Of a stretch of DNA of 64,000 bases, positions 44,871 to 58,537 are shown in pieces. The number at the start of each line of letters is the position of its first letter. Within the stretch, counting starts at the first letter, position 1. Location of the stretch: NCBI RefSeq assembly GCF_027596085.1, contig NC_072464.1:20621456-20685455 (forward strand). The letters run 5' to 3'. Under the pieces are notes generated by a model. It did no database searches, was not told the DNA's origin, and saw only the letters and a program-made list of their open reading frames with translations. Source of the stretch: Anoplopoma fimbria. Its lineage: Eukaryota > Chordata > Actinopteri > Perciformes > Anoplopomatidae. The translations under genes and the position numbers were made by a program.

Positions 44871-47800
44871 CATCTGCAGCTCTGTTGCACTTATTGTTTT
44901 TTACAAAAGCCAAATGTTCAGTGTTGATGGGGGAACTGCACCAAGTAAAACCTGGAGCTCCACAAATGTGGGAAAACAGCATGTATAGACGTGAACGAGC
45001 TGTTTGGGGTTGTACTTGACGCAGTCATCCATCTTGGTCTTTACCCATCAGCAAAGTCAACATCATTCAATTTTAAATTCTATGGAAACATGTCAATTAC
45101 ACAAAATGACAGGTTCAATACAAAACAAAACGATAGGCTAATAATCCAACAAAAGCAATTCAAAAGTTCAATAAAAATGCGATAAATCCAACAAAAAGAT
45201 GAACAACGACAACTTCAATGTGATTTATGAGCGCGCAGGTTGAGAAAATACTGTGGTAAATGACCACAATATTTTTTATTCTTTCTATTCCACAAAAATG
45301 TGTAATTTTCAAGCCACTTTTTGGGAAAATACAATCGCTGTATAGTCAGACATAAAACATTTTACTAAAACCACACGCAACACTTTCTATCGCTTTTAAT
45401 TTACCTAATTATTCACAACTTCATACTTTTAAATTGTGGTTTTTGATCCTTTTTGGATTTACTGTAGGTTCATATTCCAGATTTATCTGTGAGCTCCCTG
45501 TATTTTAAAAGAAATTGATCCAGAATTTGGGGGAACTTACTGATGCAGCAATAGTGATGAGCTTTTCAAAACTACAGCTGGCCGATTGGAGACCTTACAA
45601 TAAGGTGTCAAACAGCTATTGGATGGATTGTTACATATTGTGCGTGCATTCTAGTTACTATATCTAAATTAAAAACAAACCTTAGATTTACATTTTTAGC
45701 CGTCTTAACATAGGATCATTATTAAATGTACAACCGTCCTGTGAAACCACAGAGAGGCCCTGGTGCGTTCATGGCCGCCGTTCGTCCGTCTCAGCTGGTA
45801 TTCTCGTCCTCGGCAGGAAATTCAAACGTTGCCAAACGGATCACCAGGAGGACCATTAAAACCGTTTCTCACGTCGAGTACTTCACTCTCTTCTAAATGA
45901 TTTCAAGTGGTTATGGAAATATCTTGGCACTGTATCAGTCAGCGTTTAGCTTTGAATGTATAATTAGTAACCAGGGGTTTGTATTTGCATGTGGCCAAAT
46001 ATGTAGGAAAAAATCAAAGCCTACTGCTGTTGGATCTGAACCAAAAGCAAATGGAAGGAACGGCTCTGGGCTACAGAACGAGTGAGAACAATGCAGATGG
46101 CAGATCGTAGATGAAAGATTAGTTAACCAAGCAGCTTTTGCATGTTCAAGCCACTTGAGATTTTGCACGCTGTTAGTGTTTCAAGGAGTTAATAAAAGCT
46201 GTAACACTGATGCGGTGTGTAGAGTTGGACGTCCATGGATGTAAGAATTATGATAAAGAACATGGTGCCACATCCAGATTCAAAGAGCAACAGTCATTTT
46301 CGTGGTCGCCTTGTTTTATCACACAGTCTCATTCGATGCTCGCTGTTTATTTCTTTTTCTGTGCAATGCATTCTGGGGAGCCTGTTATCCCTGCAAATTG
46401 GGCCCTGAATTTGCACCACATACAGTCCACCTCAAACGTGTCACAGTCGGATCCCCGCACCATAACAAAGACTTAACGCCTCATTAAAGGACCGCACGGT
46501 GCATCCAGTGGACCGAGTCTCCGACGGGGGGGACTATTTTTATCTGACTGAAGTCCCCGAGCAACAGAGGAGGGGAAACAAATCTTGGGGAGAAAATAAT
46601 GAATAAGAACAAAGTAGCTGTGAGAAATAATAAAAAAAAAAAGCTTCTCTGTCTGTAATCAATACATGTACCGTGTACGAACTCAGTATGTGGAAATTAA
46701 ACAGCGTGCAGCACAAGATTTACTTTACAGCCTGCTAAAAAAAGACCCGATATGATGCCATGATTTACGGGAGATGAAAAGGGGAACTGAAAATTGTCGG
46801 TTTGTAAAAGAGGAACAGAGAGGGTTTTCTTCCTCCGTGGTTTGAGGGGATAAAAATAATGCAACATGCCTTATGAATAATGAATAATGAATGAAAAGGG
46901 TCATTTTTGTTTGGTTTTGTGACCCTTTTGTGGCCGGTGTGTAACAGTCCTCTGCCATGCTTGATTTTGTCGGATACTGTCGCCATGTTTTGTTGTAAAA
47001 ACTTGATCATAATGAAAGTGTTGCTAGCCATGCAGGGCTCTCATGTTGGTCGGTTCAGACTCAATTATCTCTACAACTACTGGATGGATTGCCATGAAAT
47101 CATTTTGCAGAGACATTTATGTTTCTCAGAGGATGCACCCTAATGACTTTAGACTTTTCCTCTAACGCCACCAAGAGGTTCAACATTGTGATTTTGTGTA
47201 AAATGTCTCAACAGTTGGATAGATCGTCATCAAATGTGACATAAATGTAAATAACTTTTATGATCCTCTGACTTCATTTCTTATCAAAGTTCTATTTCAT
47301 CCAATGTTGTATTTCTTGTCCAAATGCTTCTAAAACTCCATCAGCTTCATCTAAACTTTGTCTTTAGTGCTAAGTAGCTAATGAAAGCATGCTAACATGC
47401 TAATCTAAGATAATGAACAGGGTTAACATTATACCTGCTACACATCATCATTGCGTCATCACATCTTTGCTCAGAGGCCCTATTCAGGTCTTACAGCAGA
47501 CCACTTCCCAGCAGTTCCTTACATCCCCCTCTCTTTATGCTCCTAATGCACTGGAATAATGAGACAAACTAACTGTGCTGATTGGTCTCTAATTGCTGCC
47601 ACTGCTGCTTAATGGATGCCTGATATAAACCCACTTTATGGAACAGTAAAACTCAGCAAATCAGAGATATAACCAAGGAGTATTAACCGTATGAATGAAT
47701 ATCAGCATATAAGCCTTCTTTAGAAAAAGAAATAAAAGAAAAACCATTTAGTTGTGCCATACTCAAATTGTTTTTGGATACTATGATACAGTGGATGAAT

Positions 47801-48050
47801 AAGTAATTAAATACATTGGAATAATAAATAATTTCTGTAAATGTAATCTGTTTTAACCATACTATAAATCTCACATGACTGAAAACCTGAACGATTGACT
47901 AAAAAACATGTTTGTTTGTTTCGTAATGCAAGTAACAAATACCTTTAATGTAAGAAAGTTGTTTTGTGTGTATTTAATAATAAGATAACTTATTTCTATT
48001 GTTGAAATTTGCTAAACAACAGTAAGCTAAACACAAAAGTCAGCTGGTGT
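44871..48050. other. Intergenic region downstream of kdm6a
   Basis: No gene recognised. 47060-47430 resembles an interspersed fish repeat (CTACTGGATGGATTGCCATG, CACCAAGAGGTTCAACATTG, TGCTAACATGCTAA). Confidence 0.55.
47060..47430 (+). mobile_element. Old interspersed fish repeat
   Basis: Contains ACTGGATGGATTGCCATGAA, GCACCCTAATGACTTT and AAGCATGCTAACATGCTAAT, strings I recall from many fish sequences. Class not determined. Confidence 0.5.
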
Positions 48051-48061
48051 GTCTGCAGACC

Positions 48062-48588
48062 TCACCTGTCTGTCTGTCCGTTCACCTGTCTGTCTGTCCG
48101 TTCACCTGTCTGCCTGTCCGTTCACCTGTCTGTCTGTCCGTTCACCTGTCTGTCTGTCCGTTCACCTGTCTGTCTGTCCGTTCACCTGTGTCTGTCTGTC
48201 CGTTCACCTGTCTGTCTGTCCGTTCACCTGTCAGTCTGTCTGTCTGTTCACCTGTCTGTCTGTCCGTTCACCTGTCTGTCTGTCCGTTCACCTGTCTGTC
48301 TGTCCGTTCACCTGTCTGTCTGTCCGTTCACCTGTCTGCTGTCCTGTCCGTTCACCTGTCTGTCTGTCTGTTCACCTGTCTGTCTGTCCGTTCACCTGTC
48401 TGTCTGTCCGTTCACCTGTCTGTCTGTCCGTTCACCTGTCTGTCTGTCTGTCCGTTCACCTGTCTGTCTGTCTGTCCCTGTCCGTTCACCTGTCTGTCTG
48501 TCCGTTCACCTGTCTGTCTGTCCGTTCACCTGTCTGTCTGTCTGTCCGTTCACCTGTCTGTCTGTCCGTTCACCTGTCTGTCTGTCCG
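48062..48588. repeat. 20-bp minisatellite, ~26 copies
   Basis: Unit TTCACCTGTCTGTCTGTCCG, highly uniform, with scattered CTGT insertions or deletions and C/T variants. All three frames read as Cys/Val/Pro/Ser repeats, which are artefacts. Confidence 0.96.
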
Positions 48589-48599
48589 GCCGAAGTTCG

Positions 48600-51500
48600 G
48601 AGACATATACTTATACTTATGATGTTTGGTTAGCATTATTGTGTCACAGCATACTAAAAATAGTTTTTCTTTCCCTAAAGTTATCACTGGTTTAATGCAC
48701 CACAGACCCAAATCAAACACACCTATAAACTGGTGCGTGTGGCTAACAGAAAGGGGAATTCCAAGGCCCACGAGACTGGCGGGATGACGTTCAGACAGGT
48801 GAGAGCAGAAACAAACTCAATTGTGATGATGTGCTTCTCAATCCCCTCAGAGGAGGACATCAGCGTTGCTAGGCTAAGTTGTGTAGAAGAAACTGTGACT
48901 GTGTACTCTTTAGCTCTGACAGCATCAAGTTGCTAAAATGTAAAAACTGTTAAGTATAGCACTCTTCTTAAACTCATTTTTTAAAATCCAAACCCCTTCT
49001 TTAATCACTGTTAACTATTTAATGTATTACTGTAATATCATTTACTTTTTCATTTAGCCCTCTTACTTTCATGCTTCATACTAAATCTCTTTGTGACTTT
49101 GTTTTAAACGGTGCTGTAAAAACTGGGCTTGGAGAAATGTATTTTTAAATGATTGTTATTTATCTCTACATGTGTGAGGAGTGCTTTCCATTAAAGCGAT
49201 TATTAATTCATCTCGCCCATCGCTCAAACCAGCAGGAGGAAAGCGTTCAGTCACAAACTGCTGGTTCACATCAGAACATCTGACAGCAGGATTCTTTTGC
49301 TTTGGTTTTTTTTCAGTCCAGTTTTCAGGTTTTCACTGTCAGTGTTTCTTTGTATTCAGATGAAGCAGAAAACTTTATAAACATATCAAGCTTGTTTGTT
49401 CATTTTAAGTTTTCCACAAAGCTGTGTGCTTCATTTTTCTTCCGTACCGTTTTCAAACATGCAAGTTAACTGCTTCCAAATTTACAATTCATGACAGAGA
49501 AAATCTATGATGAAAATTCCAAAATAATCAGAAAAACTGGAAGAAAAAAACCAAAAAAGGAAGAGGAAAAAAGGTTGTCTACTGCACACACACCTATGTA
49601 CATTAAGTATTTCATTCACCTGTATTTGACCCAAACCAAAACTAAAAAATCCCACAAACAAAGTCTGATTTATATTCCTTTGTGCCGTAGAACCACAAAC
49701 CATTTAAAAAACATCAATGAGCCAAACGGTTCCACTTGATGACCATTAAGATGAACATAACTTATTCACCGTCCTGCTGCCATAAATACTCAGTAAAACA
49801 CCAAATGTGTATTAATCCGCAGCTGAAAATAGTCCTCAACAAATGTGCTGTTTACTCCTTTCTTAGTGATGCTTTATGAATAAAACGACACTGTTATTGT
49901 TTTAGGAATTTAATAAACTTTAAAAGAAAATCCTCTATATTTGTGGCACATTTTTTAGGATTTCAGTATGAACAAATGGGATTCAGGCTGAGAGACATGG
50001 ACAGGGCAGGGAAGTGAGAAAGTATTGAGAGATGGACTAATGATTCATGATTTTCCTTGACAATGATCATAATATAGAATATAACCTTATCCTTTAAATT
50101 GAACCCTGAACCCTCACATCTCATGTAGCTGTTTTCGCTCCAAAGACTGTCAGGTCACTGGGAGACTATAGATCTTCCAGAGGTATATATGTACAGTATC
50201 TCATGACCCTTACAGCTTTTCCACGGGAACCAAAATATAGATAAAGTTTCGGCAGCCAGTATGTTCCACGAAAGGACAGCAACATGGATGTTGACACTGC
50301 AGATTAAAATGTCAAATCCCCACAAAACAATTCACCCAATGTTACAACCTGTCCCGCAGATATCCACATTTTTCACACTATTCCAACATTAATAAAGTCA
50401 GTTTTTGTTTCACTGAGAGCGATCTGAGGGGCATTTAGTTCTGCCTTTTTGCGGTAGAAAAAGACACACAAGCACCCCCCAAAAAAACCTGCCAAATGCA
50501 AAAGTGCGGACTGAGTTGGTGTGAAAAGCCTTTTACATGAACACTTGGTCACCGGGTGTGAAGTGAATGAATAATGCCGCTTATAATAACACTGAAATGA
50601 GACTCTTTTGGTCCTTTATGGTGCCGGAATCATTCAGCAACAGTTTCCCCTCACTTGAACCTTTTCTCTTAAACTTTAGAAAACATATGATGGAGGATTT
50701 CTTTGTGCTCGCTGACATCCATTGTGTGAAATTAGTGTGGGATCGTTCGCCGGTACCTGTAGGCTTTGTGCTCCACAGTTATTTTTCCTTTATCACAACC
50801 ACAGGTGGCCGTGTCTACAGTCTGATGGACTGACAACCACTTCAACCAATACACCTTTAATTTATGCATGAGCTCTTTTAAATTTCTGGGGGTTTTTTTT
50901 ACCCTCATTTGCCTACAAAAGTGAGAGGGAGGTTGACATTTAAGAAAATATCAGAGCTGGGTTTTATATGAGACACAGTTTTTAACAGTGGGACGCATTT
51001 GGACATGCATGTTTTTATTTTTTTCCTTTTGCATATGGATGTATTTATGAGGTTCAAGTTTGCAACAGAAATGTGATAATGCACTGGGTTTGGCATCTGC
51101 AGTAGAATATTAATATTTGTGTTTGTTATTCGAACAATCCACTGAAGTCTAGCTGTCCAGCACCAAATGACAGACGGGCAAAGTTTGTGAGCAGCTAATG
51201 AACAAACATCAAAAAGATTATTATCTCAGATGTGTTGTAGACTAAAATAGATCTCAAAGAAAATGATTAGTGTATTAAATCCCTAAAATGTAGTATTATG
51301 AGAGAAACAGACATTTGAAATAAGCATGTTTTTGCAGGTCTACAATGTTTTAAGAGATTTTATTTGTAACATTTTGCTTTTTAAAACAGACACAAGTTAA
51401 AGCAGCTGCTTAGTTTGACCAATAACCTTAAACTCAGGAGACTTTTTTCAAAGATCCTTGCTTCAGTCAAATCGAAGGTTTAGTTTGTGAGTTCCTCTAA

Positions 51501-54084
51501 ACCGCAGCAGGTTTCTCTGGGTTAACGCCCCACCTTTGATCCACGTTATCCTGTATGACTGTCTCACCTCATTTCATGTTAGCTCTCCACTGTGACACAT
51601 AGACGTAGTCATCGTGACGTCACCCATTGGTTTGTGCAGTTATGAAGCCTCGTGTTCGGCTATTTTGCGGTTGCAATCTTGGCCTTTTTCCAACCCAAAA
51701 AAAGGAAGTTACCACATTTTGGAATTCTGAGGAGTGACGCCGAATACAGAGGGCTCTTGGCTCTGGTCGGGAAAGTGACCTGTCAATCACAGTAACCACG
51801 CCCTAAAGCATATTCTGCTTTATGGTCTATTTGACACTAAATGGTCCATATTTTACTAAATGAACATCATGCTGTATTGAAGAAGACTTGAAACTAGAGA
51901 TTGAGACCATAAACTCATGTTTACAATGTTTACTGAGGGAATAAATCAAGAGAGAAATAGAGTCATTTTCTTATAGACTTTTATAAAATCCGACTTCTTT
52001 TTGCAACGGGGGAGTCGCCCTCTGTTGGTCAGTAGGGACAATGCAAGTTTTAAGACACTTGGAAGAACAAGAGTTTGCCGCCTGCTGTCACATTTTAATA
52101 AAGGCCCAAAACTGCCGAAAAAGAAACTAAATACCTATAATTAAAGTATTAAAAAAACAAAACAAGGATTATTACCAATATGTTGAGATATAGCATGAAA
52201 AAACTCATAGTTGTTCAGTTGAAATATTCTTTTTTACTATTTGACTCTCAAAAGATGAATGAGAATGACTTAAGTTTTGTTACTTTTATTGTAAAACCAT
52301 GAGGCGTAATTGAACTTTGAGTTATGGAGGCTGTAGTCTTATCGTCAGAGCTGCAGATAGTGAATGTCTCATCTGGTTCAGGTGAGGAAGGTGGAGAAGA
52401 TGAGCTTCACTGCAGAGGACGGAGCAGAATATATAGATATAATAAGTCTATAGAAGGAGAAGTAATTATTTAGAGATCCCGCTCCAGACGTACTGGACAA
52501 AAACACTCAGCATTGAATACAAGTCAATTTTCAGTGTATGTGTGCTGCAGGTTTCAACATCACTTCATCACTCAGAACTGTGAAGGCCAAACAAGCAAGT
52601 AACAATAAGCAAAAAACATCTTTACTGTATTATATTCCTGCCAGTCAGAGAACCATTGAGTTTAAATGAGACTTCAAGTGAGTGTTGTTCTCCAGGAGAG
52701 GCCATGCCCTTTGACCCGCACACACTCTGGGGCCAAGGGCAGTAAGAGTCTCATGTTATGTGCAGTTCAAAATATTTCATACACGATAATTACGCCATCA
52801 ATACCTCCATTTTGTCCTCACACAGATGGGAGGACGTCAACAGTAAACAGAAACGAGAGCCAGTGTAAACTGGAGCCAGCAGATGTCACTGTAGTTATGA
52901 AAGAGATGGATGGTGACTTATGTCTGTAACACACACACAAACACACACACAAACACACACACACACAGTATTAAAGAGGATCAAAGCTCTTCCTAAATCC
53001 TGAAGGTGTATTCCAGATGTGTTAGTCACTCATGTGAGTCAGTTTCTATCGGTTCCGTTCCTATTTGTTTTTACTCTTTTAGAACCGAGTGACTCACACT
53101 TGACTTGACGGAGGAACACATATGCAAGTATTTTAGAACAGGAAGTGGATGTACAGAAGGGCAAACATTGTATTTCTTGGAGCGTGCGGATGGAGTGCTT
53201 TCAGCAGCCAAGAGGAAATCATAGTCATTTTGTGGAAGCGTCGGGTTTGCGAGGAATGTGTCTGAGAGCAGCGCAGACTACCGTTAACGCAGAAAGCCCA
53301 AATATCTGACTGGTGACAAGGCAACGGCTTACTGGTTCAGGTGGTTACTGACCGCAACTCACCTCAAACCAACACCCTGAAACTTTTCCATCGCCTGAGT
53401 TGATCTTATTCGTTATTTAGATGAATTAGGAAAAGTTTTAGTTTGCATTCAGCTGCTTAAGTTTGCATCAATTTAGAAATATAATTATTTCGCTGGATAT
53501 TGGACCCTAGAAATAGAAACTGGAATTTAATCATGAGCCTGGTTTCTGTGGGTAACGTCCCAACAATCCCAAAAGAAATGAAATGAAATACTCAATATGA
53601 GAGTAAAAAATACCAGAGTATACATTTTAGAAAAACTCTACATAAATATCACAAAAAAACAAGAGCATACTTATGGATATCAAAGTATCCACAAGTATAC
53701 AAGTGTCCCATTCATGTGATAATAATAAATGAGATAACATTCTAAAGATCCAGACAAATGTCCTATTAAATGCAAAGGTGAAAAGTAAAGATTTTCAACT
53801 GCTGTACTTCACAATAATGTTAATTAAATCATTTTTGCCCTCAAGTTTTTAAATTTCATGCAACCATACAGCAAACATGCCTCAACTCTTCTCTTTATTT
53901 CAGATAGAGAGAGATTGTACTTATGTGTATTTGACAGCTGCAGTACACAAAAATATATTAAAACTCATAAAATGTTATGTATTCTTATCGTTTTGTATAA
54001 CTAGTCGTATGGCACCATCTTTATTAGTTACAACATTAAAAAAAGAATCTTTGACATTATTCAATAAATTAGCATTTTAATATA
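48600..54084. other. Intergenic region
   Basis: No supported gene. An interspersed repeat occupies ~51590-52065 and a short (CA)-rich run lies at 52930-52967. Confidence 0.5.
51590..52065 (+). mobile_element. Interspersed fish repeat, ~475 bp
   Basis: Contains ACGTCACCCATTGGTTTGTG, GACCTGTCAATCACAGTA, CTTTATGGTCTATTTGACAC, ATCATGCTGTATTGAAGAAG and GGAGTCGCCCTCTGTTGG, a series I recognise as common in percomorph genomes. Probably a non-autonomous element; the class is uncertain. Confidence 0.65.
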
Positions 54085-54318
54085 CAGTACCAGTCAAAAG
54101 TTTGGACACACCTTCTCATTCAATGGTTTTTCATTATTCTTTATTTTTATTTTTTTCTACATTGTAGATTAATATTGAAGACATCCAAACTATGAAGGAA
54201 CACATATGGAATTATGTGGTAAACAAACAAATGCTCAACAAACCAGAATATGTTTTATATTTTACATTCTTCAAAGTAGTTGAATGAGAAGGTGTGTCCA
54301 CACTTTTGACTGGTACTG
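54085..54318 (+). mobile_element. Tc1/mariner-type MITE, copy 4
   Basis: Full length with TA flanks; the right terminus has one change (CCACACTTTTGACTGG). Confidence 0.92.
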
Positions 54319-54576
54319 TATCATACTTTCTATTATAATTAGGCCTATTTATTGTATTTCAACATTAATCTGCAGTAGTTATTAGGCTATTAGGCTGTCA
54401 AATAATTATAATGGAGTAAAACTAGTTAAACAATAAAGTAGCAAGAATTATAAATAACATTAGCCATATTTTGGATTATTATAACCTTATGGATGCATTA
54501 CTGTGTACGTAACATTTGAATGGTGTAGTTTTAATGAGTTTATATGATGTTTTATAGTAAAATCTGTCAGAATGTA

Positions 54577-54813
54577 CAGAACCAGTCAAAAGTTTGGACA
54601 CACCTTCTCATTCAATGTTTTTTCTTTATTTTTCTTTATTTTAATTTTTTTCTACATTGTAGATTAATATTGAAGACATCCAAACTATGAAGGAACACAT
54701 ATGGAATTATGTGGTAAACAAACAAATGCTCAACAAACCAGAATATGTTTTATATTTTACATTCTTCAAAGTAGTTGAATGAGAAGGTGTGTCCAAACTT
54801 TTGACTGGTACTG
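54577..54813 (+). mobile_element. Tc1/mariner-type MITE, copy 5
   Basis: Full length; the left terminus reads CAGAACCAGTCAAAAG. Confidence 0.92.
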
Positions 54814-55045
54814 TAAATAAGCAAATAGAACTAAATATCATGTATAATTCAAAACTGAAATATTATATATACAGACAGAATAACTATTATAACTATTATT
54901 GACAGTGTATTTGTATTGTATTGCACAGGTTTTTAGTGTCTTAATCTACTGGGAGCAGTAGTATATATGTAATATGCACAGAGAGTAGAAAGAAATTATA
55001 AATGTTAGATAACACCTTGGATAAACTGAATGACAATATAAAGTA

Positions 55046-55277
55046 CAGTACCAGTCAAAAGTTTGGACACACCTTCTCATTCAATGGTTTTTCTTTATTT
55101 GTATTTTAATTTTTTTCTACATTGTAGATTAATATTGAAGACATCCAAACTATGAAGGAACACATATGGAATTATGTGGTAAACAAACAAATGCTCAACA
55201 AACCAGAATATGTTTTATATTTTACATTCTCAGAGTAGTTGAATGAGAAGGTGTGTCCACACTTTTGACTGGTACTG
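55046..55277 (+). mobile_element. Tc1/mariner-type MITE, copy 6
   Basis: Full length with TA flanks; shares the CCACACTTTTGACTGG variant with copy 4. Confidence 0.92.
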
Positions 55278-57204
55278 TAAACATTCTTATTTTTGATCTC
55301 TTTATGTCTTCATAATTACCCTCAGTTTGCACTCTAACTTCCTCTGATTCATTCTTAAATAACTGAGGCTTCTTGTGCATACAGATGTCCATACACTGGA
55401 TGTGAGCTGAGCCTGCTGAGCCTCCTCACTGCTCATCATCAGCCCCGTGCAGCTCTTTATATACGGCCCAGGAATAGGCAGCAGCCCGGTGACTCAGCAG
55501 GACGCATGAGTTTATAGTCGGGATGAATAATCTACCGCCAATGTTTCAACTTAAAACGACCTCAAGAGGTTGTGAAGGTCTGGAGAAACGGAAACTAGAC
55601 TGTCAATGTAAACACAGGTCTGTGAGAGGAATAACAATGCATTGAAATGAACGAATAAATGAAGATATCTGCATTTAAATAGTCCATTCATGAATGTATC
55701 ATCATTATTATTATTATTATTATCTATTAAGTGTGAAAAAGTCCCGACGTGAGTAATCGAAATTGTGACTCATTTCCTGTGGGGTTTATGAGTTATTTGT
55801 GTAGAGTTCAATCCAAAGTAGAAAACAATGGGAAAACACTGTAAGTCCTGCATTTAAAAATGTTGCATTTAAAGGTTAGATTACTCACCAGAGACTCATC
55901 TGAGATGTTAAAACCCCCTAAAGCTGGAGTCATGCTGTTTCACTCTGACAGGCAAGAAAACTAAAAGAAAACATTGATTCCCAAAATGTGAATCTTCTGC
56001 TTTGACATCAAGTGAACAGTTTGAGAAGAATCCATAGGACAGTTTAGAGAATGTCCAACAAGAGATATCTTGAAGATACATTTACAAAAACAAAAATGTA
56101 TAATTTCAGATAAAGTAATAGTACAATATTCCCCCAATTAAGCCTAAAAATCCTAAAATCCTAAAGCAAAGACTCATAGCCATAGTAATTGAGTCTTTGT
56201 ATTTAATTACCTCCCACAGCTCAACAGAGTACCTAGTACTACATGTTCTCCTGTTATTTATTCCAATATCAAGGTAATAATTGTCTTCTGTTCTTTCATA
56301 ACTTCTTTACCTAATTAAAAAAATGTATTTTTCATGTTTTTTTTACATGTTAAAGTCTTGCACTCAAGGTAAAACTATCATCAACAAAATGTACTTCATC
56401 ATAAGTACTCCTGATACAGAATGGTCATCCTTCCTATCTGTTATACAGCGTATGGTATTATTGGATTATTATGCATTAAGTTTAAAGCAGTATTTTGATG
56501 TTTTAGTTGAGTTGAAGTAAATTATAAACTCTTGTGTTGTTTATTCTAACAAATCATATTTTATAGGCTGCAGGCATTTTTATTTAAATTACTATAGTAT
56601 GTAAACATTTAAATACTTCCCATTAAGATGTGGTGGAGTAGAAGTAGAAAGTAGAAAGAAAAAGGAAATTCTAAAGGAAAGTACTTCAGAATTGTACTTA
56701 AGTGCAGTACTTAAGTAAGTATACTTCCCACCTCTGCTGCTGAATGTCACAGCTATCAGCAGACATGGAGGAAGAAGCACACATGGTCTGCTGCCTCCGT
56801 GACATCCATCTTTTTGTAATGATTTTTTTTATTGGCAAAAACACAAGCAGACATTTTTTACATTTTCCAGCGATACTATTAAAAGCAACATACACATGAG
56901 AGAAATATGAGCAAAGGATTTCAGAATAGAAGCCAAAACACGTGACATCCATCTTAACAAACAGATGGAGTGGACGCACTGGATTCACACTGCACCTGTA
57001 TCACAGGAGGTGACGGAGGAAGCGTGCAGCTACAGTTTATCTCCACATTATGTTCCCTGAAGGCATCACATTCTCTCGTGTGCCAAAGCAACAACAAGGT
57101 CTCCATGTGGCAGAAGTCCCCTGGATTCCACTCGGATGAGTCCGATGGGATTCGGAGCTGAGTCACAGGAAGCATCGGGTTAACTTCATGAGTGTCTTGT
57201 GATG

Positions 57205-57297
<93 letters not shown>

Positions 57298-58497
57298 GTA
57301 CTCATTATAAATGATCACCTCCTTTTAGAGCGGTTGGATGTGACAGCAGCGTTGTAGGTCCAGGAGGTGCAAAGTCTGCAGATGTATAGAGTCCATGTAC
57401 ATCAATGCATCATTTCTTTGGCTTATACTATATATTGTGCATGAAGTATTTAGACATTTCAGCCACCAAATAAATGTTTCTCACAGCTGTCATACATATT
57501 GATGGATGATCTATCCTATCAATCAAACTTGACACCTACACCCTGATAACAGGCTTTCTTTTTTGCTTCTGAGATCCGTTCTTATTGTTTTGCATGTTGC
57601 AAATGAGTCATGCGTTAACTATTCCATGCTGCTAGGCCTGGCACAATAATAACGTTTTATTTTATGGACGTATTACACCATACGTGGACATGACTTCTAT
57701 TAATTATACGTTATTGACTTATCGTACTTTGGGGCAGTTGTATAAGGTTGCTATCTTTCCTTCATGAGACCGCTGTTTATTCACCATGGAAAAACAAGAC
57801 ATTTATTTGTCACATAACTTTCTTTCTTCAGTAAGGGCATGTCCATGGTTATTTTAACCCAAACAACAATTTTTCAGTATTTAGTATTCAGTATTTTACG
57901 ATCTTTGCCGAAACCTAACGAAGAAGTTTTGTTGCTTAAACCTAACTTATATGTTTCCTGTGAAGACAGAAGTTTATTTTGAAAAGACTGCATGCATGTA
58001 ATGAGTAGAAATAACCAAGTGTTGCAGGCTTTTGTAAGAAATCGCACAAAAAATGAGGAGTAAGTTTACGTAAGATATCATACAAACCTCTGTATGAGGA
58101 TACATTTGGCTTTTACAGCTTTTTTCTCTGAAAACGACGCTATGAGAGCGGTGAGATTGAAGCAGAAGAATAAAGTTCTGGGCCGAATGTCTGAACATAA
58201 AGCTCCTTAAAGCCGAGAGGCGCTTCAGATTCAGCTTCAGATTCTCTGTAGGTTCATCACTATGAGCGATCCCTTTCACATTGCTTTCACATTGTCAGTT
58301 GAAACACTTTTATTATAAAAGAAATATTGATTTTTAACCTCCTTTAAGCACTTTTCAAGGACACGCTAATTGATTTTCACACCATAAAGAAATGAACGGA
58401 AACAAACGTCTGCATGAAGAGAAATAAATGAAAAGCACAGAACTTGAAAACACTGTGCTTCATTTACAGTAAGAGACGACTTCTCCACTAATTACTT

Positions 58498-58537
<40 letters not shown>

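Noticed and set aside
48062..48588. CRISPR-like array
   Set aside because: Units are contiguous 20-mers without unique spacers, in vertebrate DNA.
48009..48695. Three overlapping Cys/Ser/Val/Pro-repeat ORFs of ~190-228 codons
   Set aside because: 20-bp minisatellite; the repeat reads open in all plus frames and has no start context or homology.
52666..52929. 87-codon intergenic ORF
   Set aside because: Unremarkable composition, no homology recognised, no promoter or poly(A) context.
55440..55530. Promoter-like TATATACGGCCC with TGACTCAGCA
   Set aside because: A TATA-like string and an AP-1-like site, but no gene or exon follows within several kilobases.
56970..57161. 63-codon ORF with fairly exon-like codons
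   Set aside because: No splice sites, no recognised family; kept out for lack of support.
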